Notes: generated by a model not told the origin, from the sequence alone. A DNA stretch of 64,000 bases from Actinacidiphila oryziradicis (GCF_005047355.1 NZ_SUMC01000045.1:1-64000); one strand, 5' to 3'; counted from the first letter of the stretch, positions 44,278-53,621 are shown. Numbers and translations: made by a program.

Positions 44278-45567
44278 TCACCCCGTTCGGGCGGTAGGAC
44301 CGCCCCGGCGGTTTCCCGCCAACTTCCAGCGTGGCCCCTCGCGTTCCACGAAGCCCAGCGCCTGCAATTCGTAGAGCCTGCCGAGCGTGTCGTCGGCGGG
44401 AATCCCGGAGGACCGGGCGATCTGCCCGGGTTCCGCGCCGCCCCTGGCGGGCAGCGCCTCCAGCACCCTCGCGGCGGGCGGCGCCAGCAGATCCCTTGGC
44501 AGCACCGGGCCGCGGCGCTCCGGGGCGAGGTCGCCGCCGACCCTCCCGACCAGTTCGATCACCTCGGCCGCGTCGGTGACCAGCTGTGCGCCGCCGCGCA
44601 GCAACTCGTGGACGCCCTGGCTCAGCCCGGAGGTGCAGGGGCCCGGCACTCCCATCACGATCCGCCCCAGCTCCTGTGCCCGGCGGGCGGTGATCAGCGA
44701 ACCGCTGCGGTACTGGGCCTCCACCACGACGGTGCCCCGGGTCAGCGCCGCGATGACCCGGTTGCGCAGCACGAATCTGCTCCGGGTGGGATGCGAACCC
44801 GGCGGCAGCTCCCCGGTCACCAGCCCCTGCCCGGCGATCCGAGCGATCAGCTCGGCGTGGCCCGGCGGATAGGGCACATCCACCCCGCAGGCGACCACCC
44901 CGACCGTCGCCCCGCCCACCGACAGCGCTCCCCGGTGCACCGCACCGTCCACGCCGTAAGCCGCCCCCGACACCACGATCCACCCCGCCTCAGCCAGCTC
45001 CGCACCCAGCCGCGACGCCATGTACGAGCCGTATTCGGTACACGCCCGCGCGCCCACCACGGCCACCGACCGCAGCGCCCAGTACCGTAGCGACGGCCCG
45101 CCCCTCACCCACAGCCCGTACGGCCGCTGGTCGCCCAGGTCGTCCAGCTGGGCCGGCCACTCCCCGTCCCCCGGACATACAAACCTCCCGCCCACGGCCT
45201 CCACCGCCGCCAGATCCTTCTGCGGGTCCACCCGCTCCGCCCGTAGCCGGTATCCGGCGAGCCGTTGCGCGCTCGCTCCCGGCAGTGCCTCGCCGCCGGC
45301 CAGCGCCCGCGCCACTGCTCGCGGCCCGAACTGCGCCACCCATCGCCCGACGATCTCGTCCCCGGGGTCCGCGATCCGGGTGAGCGCGACCCTGGCGAGC
45401 CGTTCCGCGTCCGGCGCCGCGGCCCCGCCCCGCCCCTCCCCGGGCCGTTCGTCACAGCCGCTGCCGGCGTAGCCGCCGCGCTCATGGTCGCTGCCCTCCT
45501 GGCCGCTGTCCTCCTCGCCCCGTGCCGCGTACCCGGACAGGTCCGGCGCGTACCAGTTCCCGCCCAT
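44278..45567 (-). CDS. dprA: DNA-processing protein DprA (Smf)
   Basis: A Rossmann-like protein that binds single-stranded DNA and loads RecA; in Streptomyces its role is unclear. Over 429 residues: an N-terminal extension rich in Gly/Glu (1-55), a SAM-like region, then [78 protein letters not shown] and [16 protein letters not shown] winged helix follows at the end. The ATG at 45567 shares a base with the comM stop (TGATG). Confidence 0.92.
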   Translation of the reverse strand: MGGNWYAPDLSGYAARGEEDSGQEGSDHERGGYAGSGCDERPGEGRGGAAAPDAERLARVALTRIADPGDEIVGRWVAQFGPRAVARALAGGEALPGASAQRLAGYRLRAERVDPQKDLAAVEAVGGRFVCPGDGEWPAQLDDLGDQRPYGLWVRGGPSLRYWALRSVAVVGARACTEYGSYMASRLGAELAEAGWIVVSGAAYGVDGAVHRGALSVGGATVGVVACGVDVPYPPGHAELIARIAGQGLVTGELPPGSHPTRSRFVLRNRVIAALTRGTVVVEAQYRSGSLITARRAQELGRIVMGVPGPCTSGLSQGVHELLRGGAQLVTDAAEVIELVGRVGGDLAPERRGPVLPRDLLAPPAARVLEALPARGGAEPGQIARSSGIPADDTLGRLYELQALGFVEREGPRWKLAGNRRGGPTARTG

Positions 45568-46199
45568 CAGCGGCCTCCCGTCGCCAGCCCGCGCGGTACC
45601 CCGGTGCGCAGCTCGAGGGAGCGCATCATGTCGGCCGCGTCGGGACGGTCCCGGCCCGCCAGGTCGGCGATCGTCCAGGCGACCCGCAGGACCCGGTCGA
45701 GGCCACGGGCGGTGAGCAGGCCGCGCTCCATATCCCCCTCGGCGGCCCGGAGGGCATCCGGGGTGACCGGCCAGCGGGTCCGCAGCTCGTGCCCGGGCAC
45801 GTCGCTGTTGGTGCGCCAGCCGGTGCCCTGATAGCGGGCGGCGGCCCTGTCCCGGGCCTCGCGCACGCGGGCGGCGACCTTCTCCGTGGATTCACCGGTG
45901 CGGTGGTGGCCGATCAGGTCGGACCGGCCGACCGGCTCGACCTGGACTCGCAGGTCGACGCGGTCGAGCAGCGGCCCGGAGAGACGGGCCTGGTATCGCC
46001 GCACCATGCTGGCGGGGCAGTCGCAGGCGGTGCCGAGGACCGCGAAACGGCCGCAGGGGCAGGGGTTGGCGGCGAGTACGAGAAGGAATTTGGCCGGCAG
46101 CCGCATGACCCCGGCCGAGCGGGCGATGACCACGTAGCCGGACTCAAGCGGCTGCCGGAGGGCGTCGAGGACACGTCCGCTGAATTCCGGCGCCTCGTC
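45567..46199 (-). pseudogene. comM: comM/yifB (Mg-chelatase-like AAA ATPase), N-terminal half missing
   Basis: Only the C-terminal part is present. From DEAPEFSGRVLDALRQPLES through LLVLAANPCPCGRF, SGPLLDRVDLRVQVEPV and TARGLDRVLRVAWTIADLAG it matches ComM perfectly. A full protein is about 500-540 residues and should read GxLFLDEAPEF with Walker A upstream. Here similarity stops abruptly at the D of DEAPEF (about 46,199), and what precedes is unrelated. The N-terminal LonC-like domain and Walker A are gone, so it cannot act as a helicase. The break marks the edge of accessory DNA. Confidence 0.85.
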
Positions 46200-46620
46200 C
46201 GCTTTTCCGCGCGGACACATGTCCGCGTCGCATCCGACCTGCATGGATACGTCGCGGACATGTTCGCGACGGTCCGGACGGGCGATGATCTGTTACGCCG
46301 GCGTGGTGGCCGAAGCGGCTGCGGGCGCGGGTGGGCTTGCCCCGTGCGCTGGGGGAAGGAAGGACTTGCTGAACGAGGTGTACCTGGCGGTAGTGCCGCC
46401 AGATCGCCGGGTCTCAGATGTTCAGGGTCATCGAGGGAATCGGACGGTTCCTTCGGTTACCTCTGACGACATGTCGCCAAAGGTCACCAACCACCACCAC
46501 GGTCCTTCCGACGGACGAGCGTTTTCGGCTCAACACGACAAGAGAGACGGTACACAGCTCAGGCCAGTGACCAACCGTGCACAAGCCGGCAGGACCGACC
46601 GATGTCGGCACCCGAGCGAG
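46200..46620. other. Breakpoint region with three hairpin-forming dyads, no gene
   Basis: Directly beyond the comM break lie two related dyads, CGCGGACA-CA-TGTCCGCG (46,210-46,227) and a 22-base near-palindrome CGTCGCGG...TTCGCGACG (46,250-46,271, one mismatched pair), sharing GCGGACA. A third hairpin CTGGCGG-N5-CCGCCAG is at 46,384-46,402. I find no supportable coding sequence. The dyads could be a recombination site, a regulator site or simply terminator-like structures. Confidence 0.5.
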
Positions 46621-47020
46621 TCACGCCTCTGCGATGACCTCCTCGGCCGCGATGTCAGGCTTCACCTCGCCACCGAGAGCCTCGGCGATCGCTTCGAACT
46701 CGACGAGGGCAGCCTGGAGATCTTCCACGATCTCTTGAGCGATGACCTCGGGTGCAAGCATGCTGTCCGCGTCATCTAGCGCCGGATCCCTCAGCCAGGT
46801 GATGTCAAGGTTGGCCTTGTCGCGGGCGACGAGGTCCTCATACGTGAAGCGCCTGAAGCGGCCATCCTCCGTCTCCTTCCGCGCCGAGCGGTCGTCCGCC
46901 TTGTAAGCCTCGGTGAAGTCGGCCAACCATTCCGGCAACAGCGCCTCCACCGGTGCGGTGTGCGGCAACCTTCTCGGCGCGTATTTCGGCGATGTGGGTC
47001 TGCCCACCGACTGGCTCGCC
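46621..47020 (-). pseudogene. Type I restriction-modification methylase HsdM, C-terminal remnant
   Basis: The minus strand reads PEWLADFTEAYKADDRSARK, then FRRFTYEDLVARDKANLDIT and PEVIAQEIVEDLQAALVEFE before a stop at 46,621. This is the C-terminal helical tail I associate with actinomycete type I DNA methylase subunits. Upstream similarity moves to another frame near 46,960 (segment with FDYGEPVGGQTHIAEIRAEK), suggesting a frameshift. The methylase core with NPPF is absent, so it cannot be active. Neither a specificity nor a restriction subunit is seen nearby. Confidence 0.55.
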
Positions 47021-47618
47021 GTAGTCGAAGGTCGGGGTGTCATCAGTGAGCTCGCGGACGACTTCGACACGCGCTTCCACTCGGACGAAGACACCCGCCG
47101 TCTCTGGGATGGACCGTCCCGGGAGCGCTACGACCACTGATCGACGGCATTTGGCCTCCGGCTTGGCCAGCCATCGACCTGGTACGTCCTCGGGTCCTGC
47201 CCGCCGTGCAATGACGGGCCGTATTTCGCTCGGGTCATTTCACCGGTCTGGGCGGCCATCGCCGTCGACGAAGGTGAGGATGCGCTCGCTCGGCGAGCCT
47301 GCTGGAAGCAGATTCGGAAGGAGATGCAGGTCAGCGGCCGCGCCGATGAGCGCTTTCCCGAGAGACTGCTGGGCCTGCGGTTGAAGGCACCGGAAGTCAG
47401 CCTCTCCGTTTCGCAGAGAGGCTCGTCCTCCTGCTACAGGATCCCGCATCCACCGCTCGCCGCTGCCAGGCGCGGCAGTGTGTGCAACGAGCGACGCCCC
47501 CAGTCACCCTGCCTGGCAGGGCCCACCCCGAAGCAACGCAGCTTTCATGACCACATAAGCTTCACACAGCATCCTGGGACCTCCGCCACTTCTTCACATG
47601 CATCAGGAGAACGACTCC
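47021..47618. other. Long intergenic stretch without a supportable gene
   Basis: All frames here are short, and none shows recognisable motifs or a good ribosome-binding site. The region may contain further decayed sequence of the hsdM locus. Confidence 0.4.
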
Positions 47619-48293
47619 GTGTCACATCGGAAACACCTCGGCGCGCTCGGCGTAGCTGTCATGTCCGTGACCGTTGCTGCCTGCAGCGCCCCCAGCTCTA
47701 CGTCCACGGCAGCAACACCTGCGGCGCCCCACAGTTCGGCAGCTTCCAGCCCCGCGCCCTCCTCCCCGACTCCGCAGGCGGCGCTCCTCACGAAGGCGCA
47801 GCTCACGTCCGCTCTGCTGTCGTTGTCTGAGATGCCGGCCGGTTGGTCAACCGACAGCAGCCCGAGCACAGGCGACAAGACGTTCTGCAACTACCGACAG
47901 CCGCACAAAGCACAGGTTCAGGTGTCCCGAACCTTCCAGAAGGGTGGCGGCTTGACCGCCACTGTCGCGACGGTGGGTCTTCGGCAGTACGCGAGCGCGA
48001 GCGATGCTGCGGAGTCGTTCGCTGCGATGGAGAAGGCACTCCAGTCCTGCCACAAAGAGACCTACCAGGGGTCCGTGCTGAAGTACTCGCCGATGAGCGT
48101 GGACAAGCTTGGGGACCGTTCCCTGGGCGTACGCATCGACAGCGACGGCGCGACGCTGCTGCAGCAGTTCACCCTTGACGGACCCACGCTCGTCAACGTT
48201 GGCACTGGAGGCCTGGCGGACGCGGAAGCTGAGACGGCCACGAAGCTTCTGCGTGATCAGGTAGACCGGTACGAGGCTGCAGCCCGCCGTTAA
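47619..48293 (+). CDS. Secreted lipoprotein of unknown function
   Basis: A 224-residue protein with a lipoprotein signal: SHRKHLGALGVAVMSVTVAA followed by the lipobox Cys, then a 35-residue Ser/Thr/Ala/Pro linker. The mature domain (from about residue 55) begins LLTKAQLTSALLSLSEMPAG and has alternating strands and helices (SDAAESFAAMEKALQSC, LGVRIDSDGATLLQQFTLDG). This resembles the small sensor-type extracellular domains of actinomycete lipoproteins. I chose the GTG at 47619, eight bases after AGGAGA; an ATG at 47598 lacks such a site. It stands alone in the accessory region. Confidence 0.75.
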   Translation: MSHRKHLGALGVAVMSVTVAACSAPSSTSTAATPAAPHSSAASSPAPSSPTPQAALLTKAQLTSALLSLSEMPAGWSTDSSPSTGDKTFCNYRQPHKAQVQVSRTFQKGGGLTATVATVGLRQYASASDAAESFAAMEKALQSCHKETYQGSVLKYSPMSVDKLGDRSLGVRIDSDGATLLQQFTLDGPTLVNVGTGGLADAEAETATKLLRDQVDRYEAAARR

Positions 48294-48749
48294 GCGGTGA
48301 CAAGACCCGCTGCCGGAACACGACTGACCGACGTACGCGCGGCCGGCACTGCAGGGCGGTGGCCTGCGGGTATACACGGTACTGCCGACACCCTCTAGGT
48401 GAGCTATCCGCACGGAAGGCCACGTCAACAGGCACCGTCCTGCGCGCGGTTGTGATCACGAGTGGAGCAGTCGGACATCTCGCATGTAGCGATCGGTGAA
48501 CGTCGCCCTGCCGCAACTCCGCCTCCGCCGTCGCGAGGCCCCGGTCAACGTGTACGCGAGGCTCATGCGTCCGGATCCCAGGCCACCCACGACCCTGGCG
48601 CGATCGGCCCCGCCGCCGCCTTCCGCCGCGGCTCCTGGCCCGTGCACGACACTCCAGCGACCGCATCGCGGGAACCATCCTGCTCCACCTCACCTCTATC
48701 CATCCTCCAATCGCGCCGCCCTCAAGAATCGCAAGCACAAGGAGACCAC
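48294..48749. other. Intergenic stretch without a supportable gene
   Basis: About 455 bases. The frame of the downstream exonuclease is open backwards to 48,462, but the translation is Pro/Ser/Arg-rich and unlike a domain, and a clear ribosome-binding site marks the start at 48,750 instead. No RNA gene or repeat is seen. Confidence 0.4.
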
Positions 48750-50114
48750 TTGCTCCGCCTCGGTTACCTCACCAGGAACCCGTCAGCCGACCTTCGCGAC
48801 ACACACTTCGCAGCGGTGGACGTCGAGACCACCGGCTTCAACCCAAGCAGCGACCGCATCGTAGAAATCGGTGTGACCCGAATTACCGGCGGCGGCACAG
48901 TTCTGGGTTCCGCGTCCACGCTGGTGAGACCCGAAAGACCTATTCCGCCAGACGCGAGCCGCGTACACGGGATCTACAGCACCGACGTTGCCGACGCCCC
49001 GACCTTTGAGGAGGTAACGCCGGACCTACTGCGCCTTCTCGAGCACGCAGTCGTGGTGACCCACAACCTGGTGTTCGACGGGGCGTTCATCACCAACGCG
49101 CTAAGGCGTGCGGGCGTATCCGTCCCTGCACTGCCCGCTTTGTGTACCCAGGTCACCGCCCTGAGCCAACTCATGGACACTCGCGTAAAGCTCGCCACTC
49201 TCACGACACTGATGCTGCGTCGACGCCTGGGCAAGGCAGCACACAGCGCCGCAGTCGATGCCCGCTGCACAGCAGCGCTCCTTCACCAGTTCCTGAACAA
49301 CGCCCCCGAACCCCTCGGCTACGTCGGTGACACACCGGAACGGCCCGCCGGTTGGGCTTTCCCGGTCCCGTCATCCTTCAAGCCCGGAATGGACCGGCAA
49401 CCGAAGTGGCCTGACAGTTGGTGGGAGCAGGGCAACTCGGGTGCAATACCGCGATGGCATGACCACTGGCAAGGGCACGAAACGCCCGCCCAGCAAACAT
49501 TGGAATGGCGAGAGGCGGCCACCACTGTAGGCATTGAAGTGATCGTACCCGCCGTCGAGGAGCAAAGCCGCCAAGAAGTACTAACCCGCCGCAGCGGACG
49601 AGTCCAGTCGATGGGCAAGCTGAGCGACTACGCACCCGAACTGCGAGAACGCATGACTGAGCGGACACTTGCGAAGCTCCGCAACTTCAGCAGGCTCACT
49701 CCCCAGCGACAAACCCAGCTCCGTGAGGCATTTGTAGCCCGCCTTGCTGTCAACGGCGGCGACCTCGCTGAAGCCTTCGACAACGTCAAGGACGAGGCAG
49801 CCGAACGGGAACTCTGCCCGCGAGACGCAAAAATGCACCGCATCGGCAGCCCGTGCTCCACCCTCAACTGGGCCGACAGCGATCTCTTGGACTACCTACG
49901 CGAGCGCCTCGAGGACCAGGAGGCATACCACTCGATGGACGAGGACGCTGCATACCGCTGGAGAGAAGTTCGCCGCATCCCGCACCCGGGAGCCACTGAA
50001 CTGGGAGACTCCTCGGTCCCGTGGGATCACCACAGAACCGTCATCAAGGCAGCGATTGCAGCGTGCGAAGCACGCATGGCCAGCAACAACGGCGCCGCCA
50101 AGTCTGGAAAATGA
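48750..50114 (+). CDS. DEDDh-family 3'-5' exonuclease (DnaQ-like) with a long C-terminal region
   Basis: A 454-residue protein. Residues 15-180 are a DnaQ-type exonuclease: FAAVDVETTGFNPSSDRIVE (ExoI, Asp and Glu), VVTHNLVFDGAFITNAL (ExoII, Asp) and KAAHSAAVDARCTAALLHQF (ExoIII, His and Asp). Unusually, 270 further residues follow, with a Trp-rich stretch (KWPDSWWEQGNSGAIPRWHD) and a helical end, none recognised. The epsilon-like domain may proofread or trim nucleic acid ends in a defence or repair role. I chose the TTG at 48750, preceded by AAGGAG. Codon use is less GC-biased than in the core genes, consistent with transfer. Confidence 0.78.
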   Translation: MLRLGYLTRNPSADLRDTHFAAVDVETTGFNPSSDRIVEIGVTRITGGGTVLGSASTLVRPERPIPPDASRVHGIYSTDVADAPTFEEVTPDLLRLLEHAVVVTHNLVFDGAFITNALRRAGVSVPALPALCTQVTALSQLMDTRVKLATLTTLMLRRRLGKAAHSAAVDARCTAALLHQFLNNAPEPLGYVGDTPERPAGWAFPVPSSFKPGMDRQPKWPDSWWEQGNSGAIPRWHDHWQGHETPAQQTLEWREAATTVGIEVIVPAVEEQSRQEVLTRRSGRVQSMGKLSDYAPELRERMTERTLAKLRNFSRLTPQRQTQLREAFVARLAVNGGDLAEAFDNVKDEAAERELCPRDAKMHRIGSPCSTLNWADSDLLDYLRERLEDQEAYHSMDEDAAYRWREVRRIPHPGATELGDSSVPWDHHRTVIKAAIAACEARMASNNGAAKSGK

Positions 50115-50130
50115 TCGGCCACATGGAAAC

Positions 50131-50423
50131 AAGCAGGGCGGCATGCAGACGTGACCAGACGCCGGCCTCGGTCCAGTCCCGCAGCCGACGCCAGGCCGTG
50201 ACCCCGGAGCAGCCGACTACCTCCGCGGGAACATCACGCTAGGCAACACCCGGTCAAGCACATACAAGACGCCAGCGAGGGCCACCCGGTCGGGAACACG
50301 CAAACGACCCGGGTAACGGCGCCGCCGCTCGGGGATAGGTGGCATCAATGGAGCCACCTGCTCCCACAGATCGTCGGGAACAAGGTGAGCACGCACCCAG
50401 GACACCTTGCCGACCAAGATCAT
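50131..50423 (-). pseudogene. IS5-type transposase remnant, N-terminal part
   Basis: The minus strand starts at 50,423 and reads RAHLVPDDLWEQVAPLMPP and YPGRLRVPDRVALAGVLYVL. After a one-base deletion near 50,245 it continues in another frame as VVGCSGVTAWRRLRDWTEAG and VWSRLHAALL before similarity ends at about 50,131, next to the exonuclease stop. Only the first 95 or so residues of an IS5-family transposase are represented; the DDE core is missing. Confidence 0.75.
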
Positions 50424-50541
50424 CCAGTGCAAGGCCCGAAGCCCACCTGGTTGTGAAACGATCAGTAACAACGGCTGACACAATGAGGTGGCTCGGCGCT
50501 GGGAGCGGTTTCTGGGTGGGGAGTTGAGCGTTCGGCTCGGT

Positions 50542-51353
50542 ATGGGGGCGTCGCCGTGGATCGTGTCGGATGAGCTGTGGGACTGTCTGGAGCCGCTGCT
50601 GCCGCAGCGTGAGCGCCGCTTCCGGTATCCCGGCCGCAAACCGTTGCCGGACCGGGAGGTGCTGTGCGGGATCCTGTACGTGCTGCACACCGGCATCCAG
50701 TGGGAGTACCTCCCGAAGGAGCTGGGCTTCGGCTCGGGCATGACCTGCTGGCGCCGCCTGCGGGACTGGAACGAGGCCGGCGTGTGGCAACGGCTCCATG
50801 AGGTCCTGCTGGCTGAACTGAACGCGGCGTCGCGGCTGGACTGGTCCCGCTGCGTGGTCGACTCCTCCCACCTCAGAGCGCTAAAAAGGGGGAGCCACAC
50901 GGGCCCTTCGCCGGTCGACCGGGGCCGGTCCGGCTCGAAACACCACCTCATCACCGACGAACACGGCACCCCGCTCGCCGTTCCGCTGACCGGCGGCAAC
51001 CGCAAGACGTCACCCAGCTCCTGCCCTTGCTCGATGCGATCCCGCCGGTCCGCGGCCGGGTCGGGCAACCGCGCCGCAAACCCGACTCGCTTTTCGCCGA
51101 CCGCGGCTACGACCACGACATCTACCGCGACCAAGTCCGCGAACGCGGCATCGTGCCGGCCATCGCCCGCCGCGGCACGCGGCACGGCACCGGACTGGGC
51201 ACCCACCGGTGGGGGGCGAGCGCACCTTCGCCTGGCTGCACGGCCTCCGCCGCCTACGCGTCCGCTGGGAACGCAGGACCGACATCCACGAAGCGTTCCT
51301 CAAACTCGCCTGCTGCCTCATCACCCACCGACAACTCAGCTCACTCATCAGGA
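50542..51353 (+). pseudogene. IS5-family transposase broken by two frameshifts
   Basis: Pieces in order: SPWIVSDELWDCLEPLLPQR, WEYLPKELGFGSGMTCWRRL, CVVDSSHLRA (first DDE Asp), GSKHHLITDEHGTPL. Near 51,006 the frame changes (GGNR then frame +1) to LLDAIPPVRGRVGQPRRKPD and SLFADRGYDHD (second Asp). Near 51,212 it changes again to ERTFAWLHGLRRLRVRWERR (DDE Glu region) and ends HRQLSSLI. Both changes look like single-base losses. Programmed frameshifting at one site is known in this family, but two sites make decay likelier. Weak inverted-repeat ends, TAACAAC...CTGA near 50,471 and its mirror near 51,357, may delimit the element. Confidence 0.8.
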
Positions 51354-51368
51354 GTTGTAAGGGCGGCG

Positions 51369-51899
51369 CTAGAGATGACTGGCGCCCACTGTGTTCAACA
51401 GACGGTCACGGAGGAGGGTTTCAAAATCATCTGTGGTCCTAACCTTGCGTAGACTTTCGAGCGTCAGGACCACGATTCGGCGCCCCTTAGACTGGTGCAT
51501 CTCAATGATGTGGTGAGCCGAGGCCAGATCCTTTTCGTCCCCGGTGATCCCGCTGGCTGCAACCAGGACACCAAGTTCGACATATCGCATCTCGAGCTTA
51601 CCCGAGAAAGCAAGGACGCTCTGACTGTCCACGGGGTTATCCCAGTTCTTGCATTCAACAAGAAAAATGGTCGGATACGTCTTCAGCCAACGTGCCTCAC
51701 CAATGTTTGCAACGATGATGTCGACCTCGGAGCTCTTGAAGCGATCGACCACCTTACGCCGTACGGATACCCCGGGTAGCAGTTCCAGCAGGTAACAGAA
51801 GAGATCCTCAAGCGCATCACCTCGGGCCTTAGCTGTTAGGCCTTTGTCCAAACCGCGATTGATGAACTCCTCGATCGCGGCAACGTCGTAGTCAGTCAC
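51369..51899 (-). CDS. PD-(D/E)XK nuclease-like protein
   Basis: A 176-residue restriction-endonuclease-like protein. The helix Glu is in AKARGDALEDLFCYLLELLP (Glu31). The catalytic Asp is in SSEVDIIVANIG (Asp60) and Glu-x-Lys is in TIFLVECKNWDNPVD (Glu82, Lys84), followed by SQSVLAFSGKLEMRYVELGV and GVLVAASGITG, which matches the Mrr_cat-type fold. It starts with a GTG at 51899 that overlaps the stop of the TIR-like/nuclease gene (GTGA), so the two are translated together. A two-component defence module is inferred. It ends 15 bases from the IS5 remnant. Confidence 0.7.
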   Translation of the reverse strand: MTDYDVAAIEEFINRGLDKGLTAKARGDALEDLFCYLLELLPGVSVRRKVVDRFKSSEVDIIVANIGEARWLKTYPTIFLVECKNWDNPVDSQSVLAFSGKLEMRYVELGVLVAASGITGDEKDLASAHHIIEMHQSKGRRIVVLTLESLRKVRTTDDFETLLRDRLLNTVGASHL

Positions 51900-52780
51900 G
51901 AAGCCACCACCCCGCGGTGCGCGACGGCTGAGGCGAGGACGTCCGGCAGGTTCTGGGCGCTGAGCTGTGCGATCAACTCCCTCAACGAGAGGCGAACGAC
52001 CGCTGCACCAGTCGCATACCGAGCTGGAAATTCACGGCCCATGACGTCGTGGTAGACCAAGACACCAAGCTGGGCACGGGTAGTCTCCACACGCTCCTGT
52101 AGCCGAACCTCGGCCGCAATCAGGCGATCCTCCGTGAGCCTGCCCGCCTTCACCTCTACCAGCATGACAGCGGCTGAATCAGCCGACGGGATAAACGCCA
52201 GATCGACATTTGGCGGGGATTCACGAAAACCAGCACCAGCCTCTTGCAACAGCTCAGCGGTGAGCGACTCAACCCCCGGGGGAAAGTCTGGTCCCGATGC
52301 GTAGGACAGGTGCTCAAGGCGATGCAGGAACGAGCCCGAGTCGATCCATCGCTCTGGGGCTTGGGATGGCGTAGCAACCGACTGCTTAGCTGCCCGAGTT
52401 GCGGATACGAAGGCCCACACATGATCTGCAAGCGCCTCCCTTTCGCCCAGAGGGCAGCGCGCGACCACTGTGCCTGCGATCGGCGAGGGGACGAGCAACG
52501 GCGGAGGCACGATGATCAGCGTCGGCAGGCCACGTCCGGCGGACTGGCCAGCGCGCATCATCACGTCCAGGTTGGTGAACCCCGTCGGGCTAGGGTCTAC
52601 GCGTTCGGCATCGTCAGGGCTCAGGACACAGATGACCAGGTCCGGTTGAGAATCGTCGGCCATCAACATGTCGCCGGCGGCGTTGCCGAGCACCCACGCG
52701 TCCGTGATGCCCGCACCCTTGAAGGTGTCGAACAGAATCCTCAGGTCCAACCCACCGGCTGTGACCACAGTGGCATGCAT
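51896..52780 (-). CDS. TIR/nucleoside-deoxyribosyltransferase-like domain fused to a PD-(D/E)XK-like domain
   Basis: A 294-residue protein. Residues 1-128 have an alternating strand-helix pattern: TVVTAGGLDLRILFDTFKGA, DLVICVLS, then TNLDVMMRAGQSAGRGLPTL ending in IIVPPP. This resembles the helix-to-strand element of TIR and deoxyribosyltransferase-like folds, though the usual catalytic Glu there is not evident. Residues 145-290 contain ESPPNVDLAFIPSADSAAVM and LVEVKAGRL (Asp193, Glu209, Lys211), a PD-(D/E)XK signature. I use the ATG at 52780; a GTG at 52801 is possible, and neither has a clear ribosome-binding site. The domain calls are by eye and need structure-based checking. Confidence 0.6.
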   Translation of the reverse strand: MHATVVTAGGLDLRILFDTFKGAGITDAWVLGNAAGDMLMADDSQPDLVICVLSPDDAERVDPSPTGFTNLDVMMRAGQSAGRGLPTLIIVPPPLLVPSPIAGTVVARCPLGEREALADHVWAFVSATRAAKQSVATPSQAPERWIDSGSFLHRLEHLSYASGPDFPPGVESLTAELLQEAGAGFRESPPNVDLAFIPSADSAAVMLVEVKAGRLTEDRLIAAEVRLQERVETTRAQLGVLVYHDVMGREFPARYATGAAVVRLSLRELIAQLSAQNLPDVLASAVAHRGVVAS

Positions 52781-52853
52781 GGATCGAAGGCTACCGCCCA
52801 CCGAGCCAACGAGCCGCCAGTCCGTAGGAGGAACGTCTTACCGAGTAGGTCCT

Positions 52854-53077
52854 CTACCGTCGTTCATACACCGCCATGATCCTTTCGTAGGCCGCGCGCA
52901 ACATCTGGCGGGTTCGCTGATCGTAGATATCAACGCGCGCGAGGTGCCGGCGGTTCGGTGAATACAAGAACTGGTCGTGCCAAGACCGGTCTCGCGTGAC
53001 GATAACTGCCTCTGCTACGTCCGGAAACTGCTCGGCAGTAATGTCTACGATCCAGCCCTCCCGCTCAATCCATTCGG
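52854..53077 (-). pseudogene. C-terminal fragment of an unrecognised protein
   Basis: The minus strand ends with WIEREGWIVDITAEQFPDVA, EAVIVTRDRSWHDQFLYSPN, RRHLARVDIYDQRTRQMLRA and AYERIMAVYERR at 52,854. The sequence has clear protein character but no family I recognise. Upstream of about 53,077 it runs into the antisense of a beta-propeller fragment, so its N-terminal part has been replaced. It lies 73 bases before the TIR-like gene on the same strand and may once have belonged to that operon. Confidence 0.5.
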
Positions 53078-53396
53078 CGGCACCGTCTATGTCGGCAGCG
53101 GCGACGGCAAGGTGTACGCCCTGGACGCCGTCACCGGCACCGAGCGGTGGACCCACACCACCGGCGATGCCGTCGACTCCTCGCCTGCGGTCGTCGGCGG
53201 CACTGTCTATGTCGGCAGCAATGACCACATGCTGTACGCCCTGGACGCCGTCACCGGCACCGAGCGGTGGACCTACGCCACCGGCGGCGCCGTCCGCTCC
53301 TCGCCCGCGGTCGTCGGCGGCACCGTCTACGTCGGCAGCAACGACAGCACGGTGTTCGCCCTGGACGCCGCCAGCGGCGCCGGTCCGGCCGACTGA
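53078..53396 (+). pseudogene. PQQ-type beta-propeller protein fragment, three tandem repeats
   Basis: Three near-identical units of about 120 bases (40 residues) each read GGTVYVGSNDHMLYALDAVT and GTERWTYATGGAVRSSPAVV with small changes, ending ALDAASGAGPAD and a stop. This is the BamB/PQQ-like blade pattern. A full propeller needs seven or eight blades, and no start or signal peptide is visible, so this is the 3-prime end of a larger gene. It is joined abruptly to an unrelated fragment at about 53,077. The DNA repeat would also support recombination between blades. Confidence 0.7.
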
Positions 53397-53621
53397 CAGT
53401 GATGATGTGCGTGGTGACGCTGCGGATGGGTCTGGCCGCCGACTGTCAGTGAACACGGAAACCGTCCCGGTCCTTGCCCGGGTACTTCCAGGGCCATAAG
53501 TGGCGGCGGGGTCCACCGTCGGCCGATCGGTCCGCAGCGGAGCCGCCGTTTAGTCCGAGGCCGGGGGAGCCGGTCACACGGCGAAGGGCGGCAGCGGAAT
53601 CGTGGAGGGAGAGATGCCGCC

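Noticed and set aside
53078-53396. Regular 120-base tandem repeats considered as a CRISPR-like array
   Set aside because: The repeats are coding, in frame, and match beta-propeller blades; there are no unique spacers.
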